The notes under the pieces: model-generated
What the model saw: only the letters and a program-made list of their open reading frames with translations
Database searches by the model: none
What the model was told of the DNA's origin: nothing
Shown here: piece by piece, positions 61,166-64,000 of the stretch
How positions within the stretch are numbered: position 1 is the first letter of the stretch
How the letters are laid out: every line of letters begins with the position of its first letter
Position numbers and translations under genes: made by a program
Assembly: GCF_026210795.1 (NCBI RefSeq)
Contig: NC_089453.1
Location: forward strand, 374,501 to 438,500
Length of the DNA stretch: 64,000 nt
Origin: Rhizophagus irregularis
Lineage: Eukaryota > Glomeromycota > Glomeromycetes > Glomerales > Glomeraceae
Direction of reading: 5' to 3'

Positions 61166-61564
61166 AACCGTTTTTTTTTTGGCGCGTGAAAAAAAAAGTC
61201 ACGGGATTCAATTAACCTTTGTGGTACAATTAATTTTCGTTTCATCGTTGGTTACATAAATACTTTATATGTATATTACGAAAAATGATGAAATTTTATA
61301 TATTTGTCCATTATTATTTCCTTAAATTTAATGCTTATCCTTATTAAGGAAATTTTAATTAATTATTAATAAATTTTATTTGTATCATTTAATTTTTTTT
61401 TATTAAATGATTTTTGCATCACTATCGTCACTTATCGTCACTTGCCATTGTTTAACATTTATTAAACTTATTACAAAATTCAAATCTTTTGAAATAACAA
61501 AACTTTATTTTATTTATGATAAAGTATACAATAAATTGAATTCATTGGTCATGCGTGATTGTTA

Positions 61565-62364
61565 TCAAATTTTAAGTCGATCTTTGAAATAACTTTGCAT
61601 TAATTTTTCAAATTCTTCCAATTTTTCTGGATTTTCCCGATATTCTTTCATTTTATCAGGAACTGGTACATTTAACCCTTTTTGAGTTGCTGGTCTTGCA
61701 TCAATACGTTCAATCCAAGCTTTTAAATTTGGAAATTCATCAATACTTTCTACTCCAGAAAAAAAATGCCCTCTGACCATAGGATAACTCATGGCATCCG
61801 CTAATGTAAATTTATTTCCTACTAAATACTCTTTTCCTTCCAATGATTTATTCAAAACTCCGTAAAGTCTTTTGATTTCATTGGCACATTTATTAATGGC
61901 GAATGGAATTTTTTCTGAGTTAAATCTACAATAAAAGTTGGATTGTCCTTGCGCAGGTCCAATTCCTGACGCTTCGAAAATAACCTAATATTTTGATAAA
62001 AAATTTAATTTTTTAATCAAATTTTTTTTTTTGTGAATAAAATATTTACCCATTGAATAACTTGACTTCTCAATTTAGGATCATTCTTTGGTAATAATTT
62101 TTCTTCAGTATCATAATTTTCACAAAGATAAATCGCAATTGCGGTACTTTCAAATACAGGAAAATCATCTTTACTATGATCAACAATAGCAGGAATTTTC
62201 CCATTCGGATTAATTTTTAAAAACCAAGGTTCAAATTGTTCATTCTTTCTCAATTCAATATTTTTTACTTTATAAGGAATTCCTAATTCTTCAAGAATGA
62301 TACTAGGTTTTCCCCCATTTTGACCTCCGGTAGTATAAAGAGTAATATCAGGACTAGTAGTCAT
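61565..62364 (-). CDS. Glutathione transferase, URE2/nu-like (GST 3)
   Basis: Exons 62364-62050 and 61984-61565, 244 residues. Compared with GST 1/2 it has an extra Ser (MTTSPD), GGQNGGKPSIILEELGIPYK at the active-site loop (so Gly stands at the Thr13-equivalent position while the Asn is kept), VIFEASGIGPAQGQ for VMFEASGIAPAQGQ, and a five-residue longer end (PDKMKEYRENPEKLEEFEKL). The change at the loop may alter catalysis or substrate. The ES motif and TLADAMSYP box are kept. Confidence 0.87.
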
Positions 62365-63377
62365 TTTTTCTTTTTTTTTTGTGATAAAAAAATAAATTTT
62401 TTTTTTGATTCTTTATATTAATTCTAGATCTGTGATTACGTAATAATGTAGTAATCGTTTAATTTATCTATTTATCTATTAAAGGTTACTTTCTTTTTCT
62501 AAAATTACTCACTTCTTCATCCTATTTGGATATTCATAATAGATAATGAAAATTCTTCCTCCTTTCTAAAATTACGTATTTCCCATCTAATTTGGCTAAA
62601 ACCCCTAAAAACCTAGTACGTAATTTAACTAGCGTTTATGTAAGGTACAAATCAATAAAGTTAATGTACTGCGAATAACGGTAATATTTTATTATTTTTT
62701 TGCTACTTGAAAAAGCAGATAAATAAACTTGACTAAATAACAATAACCCATTAAATGTATATATATCCTTTTTAGATTTTGATCTTTTTTATCCCAACGC
62801 GCAGTTTTTGCGTGAGATTAGCATGTGAAATATCGAGCAAATTGACTGTCCTTTTCTACTAGTCAGTCATTTTGTAATTCGTGGTATTAGTGTACATTGT
62901 GTACATTTTTAATTTATTTAATAATAATAATAATAATGTGGGTTAAGTAGGATAAGTATTTTACATTGTGTACATTAATATTAATTATTCAAAACGTGGG
63001 ATAAATAAATACATTGTGTACATTTATAATAATTAAGACTATAAAAAATGTGGGTCAAATACATTTGTGTACATTTAATTTATTTAATAATATTTATTTT
63101 TTTTATTTTAAAAAATGTGAGACAAGTACATTGTGTATATTTATAATATTTATTTATTTAAAATGTGTTAATGACTGTAATCCAGATGATCGTGTCAAGT
63201 AGCTAAAGAACACCATCATCAACTTCATCTCATCTTAAACCCAACCCAATCTTCTTCAAATTATAACCATTTTTATAAAGTAACATATTTTCTTTGTATA
63301 ATGTTACAAAAAAAAGAATGTTAAAACGCGTGATCAATATGAATCGTGTGATCAATAGATAACATATAAACTTTGAA
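62365..63377 (-). promoter_or_regulatory. GST 3 upstream region with TTACGTAA palindrome
   Basis: TTACGTAA at 62436-62443, 72 bases before the ATG. The conserved upstream block (CATCCTATTTGGATATTCAT, AAATTACGTATTTCCCATC) is at about 62518-62690 and also contains GTACGTAATTTAAC. The minisatellite follows. Confidence 0.5.
62890..63150. repeat. GTGTACATT minisatellite, unit 3
   Basis: Closest in spacer layout to unit 2; the last core is mutated to GTGTATATT. A 62-codon ORF opens through it and is an artefact. Confidence 0.6.
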
Positions 63378-63462
63378 CTAATTTAGCAAATCCTTCCAAT
63401 TTTTCAGGATTCTCACAAAATTCTTTAACTCTATCAGGAATTGGTCTGATAGGTGCATTTAG
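63378..63462 (-). pseudogene. GST 3'-end fragment, unit 3
   Basis: Minus strand reads PIPDRVKEFCENPEKLEGF then AKLVQ and a stop. It is the third copy of the older GST C-terminus in the same place relative to the GCGCGTG mark. Confidence 0.6.
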
Positions 63463-63847
63463 GTATTATCGATTTTTTTTTTTTTTTTGGCGCGTGTAAA
63501 AAAAAAGTCACGGGATTCAATTAACCTTTGTGGTACAATTAATTTTTCGTTTCATCGTTGGTTACATAAATACTTTATATGTATATATAAATTATTACGA
63601 AAAATGATGAAATTTTGTATATTTATCCATTATTATTTCCTTAAATTTAATGTTTATCCTTATTAAGATTAAGGAAATTTTAATTAATTATTAATAAATT
63701 TTATTTGTATCATTTAATTTTTTTTTATTTAATGATTTTTGCATCACTATCGTCACTTGCCATTGTTTAACATTACAAAATTCAAATCAATAACAAACTT
63801 TATTTTATTTATGATAAAGTATACAATAAATTGAATTCATCTTGTTA

Positions 63848-64000
63848 TCAAATTTTAAATCGATCTTTGAAATAAATGTGCATTAATTTTTCAAATTCTT
63901 CCAATTTTTCTGGATTTTCCTGAAATTCTTTCATTTTATCAGGAACTGGTACATTTAACCCTTTTTGAGTTGCTGGTCTTGCATCAATACGTTCGATCCA
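63848..64000 (-). CDS. Glutathione transferase, URE2/nu-like (GST 4), C-terminal part only
   Basis: The last 50 residues, from WIERIDARPATQKGLNVPVP to a TGA at 63848-63850. It is cut by the window edge, not broken. It resembles GST 3 (ending FKDRFKI against FKDRLKI) more than GST 1/2. Confidence 0.85.
   Translation of the reverse strand, partial: WIERIDARPATQKGLNVPVPDKMKEFQENPEKLEEFEKLMHIYFKDRFKI

Larger units (their letters stand above)
56488..64000 (-). repeat. Tandem array of ~2.3-kb GST units
   Basis: The word GCGCGTG followed by an A-run and AGTCACGGGATTCAATTAAC marks unit edges at 56488, 58827, 61182 and 63490, spacings of 2339, 2355 and 2308. Units 1 and 2 are almost identical through coding, intron and intergenic sequence; units 3 and 4 are more diverged. 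Each unit holds, in order along the plus strand, GST 3' UTR, GST gene (minus), promoter, GTGTACATT minisatellite and a GST 3' fragment. Further units probably lie beyond the window. Confidence 0.85.

Overview
The window looks like nuclear DNA of an arbuscular mycorrhizal fungus (Glomeromycotina, Rhizophagus-like). It is very AT-rich, its genes carry many short GT-AG introns, and it is littered with decayed genes and small inverted-repeat elements. It also holds families that are expanded in that group: kinases with an N-terminal CxxC/CxxC zinc ribbon, a Crinkler-type gene, zinc-ribbon/nuclease relics and HNH relics. This assignment is inference from gene content; no database was searched.

Layout. 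1.2-3.0 kb (+): an SR-type splicing factor (RRM, CCHC knuckle, R/Y/D-rich tail). 4.4-7.6 kb (+): a 17-exon ASCC1-like RNA-binding protein whose single ancestral KH domain appears to have become four, by tandem duplication of a three-exon block. 12.2-17.1 kb (-): three tandem paralogues of a LamG-like single-pass membrane protein; the middle one is broken. 17.9-18.5 kb (-): an unrecognised decayed gene. 19.5-20.6 kb (-): a protein kinase with a 3' frameshift. 23.2-25.25 kb (-): an internally deleted zinc-ribbon kinase, next to a tandem array of kinase C-lobe fragments. 26.7-28.9 kb (-): a Crinkler-type pseudogene with a P-loop. 33.6-40.9 kb (+): a 2340-residue single-pass membrane protein of the DUF3712 type, built from ~160-residue modules. 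41.7-48.6 kb: a gene-poor stretch with one small candidate gene and a series of relics (coiled coil, VDELLRL family, zinc-ribbon/PD-(D/E)XK, HNH) plus MITE-like elements. 52.1-54.3 kb (-): a zinc-ribbon pseudokinase with an N-terminal acylation signal. 56.5-64.0 kb (-): a tandem array of URE2/nu-like glutathione transferases, with three complete genes and a fourth cut by the window edge, in units of about 2.3 kb.

The genes form no operon. The strongest themes are local duplication (LamG cluster, GST array, KH exons, kinase fragments) and decay of host-interaction or mobile families. The most interesting constructions are the KH-multiplied ASCC1-like gene, the kinase-fragment array, the acylated pseudokinase, and the GST array with a shared TTACGTAA promoter palindrome.

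Exon boundaries were chosen by hand from GT/AG sites, reading-frame continuity and paralogue comparison; none was tested against transcripts.
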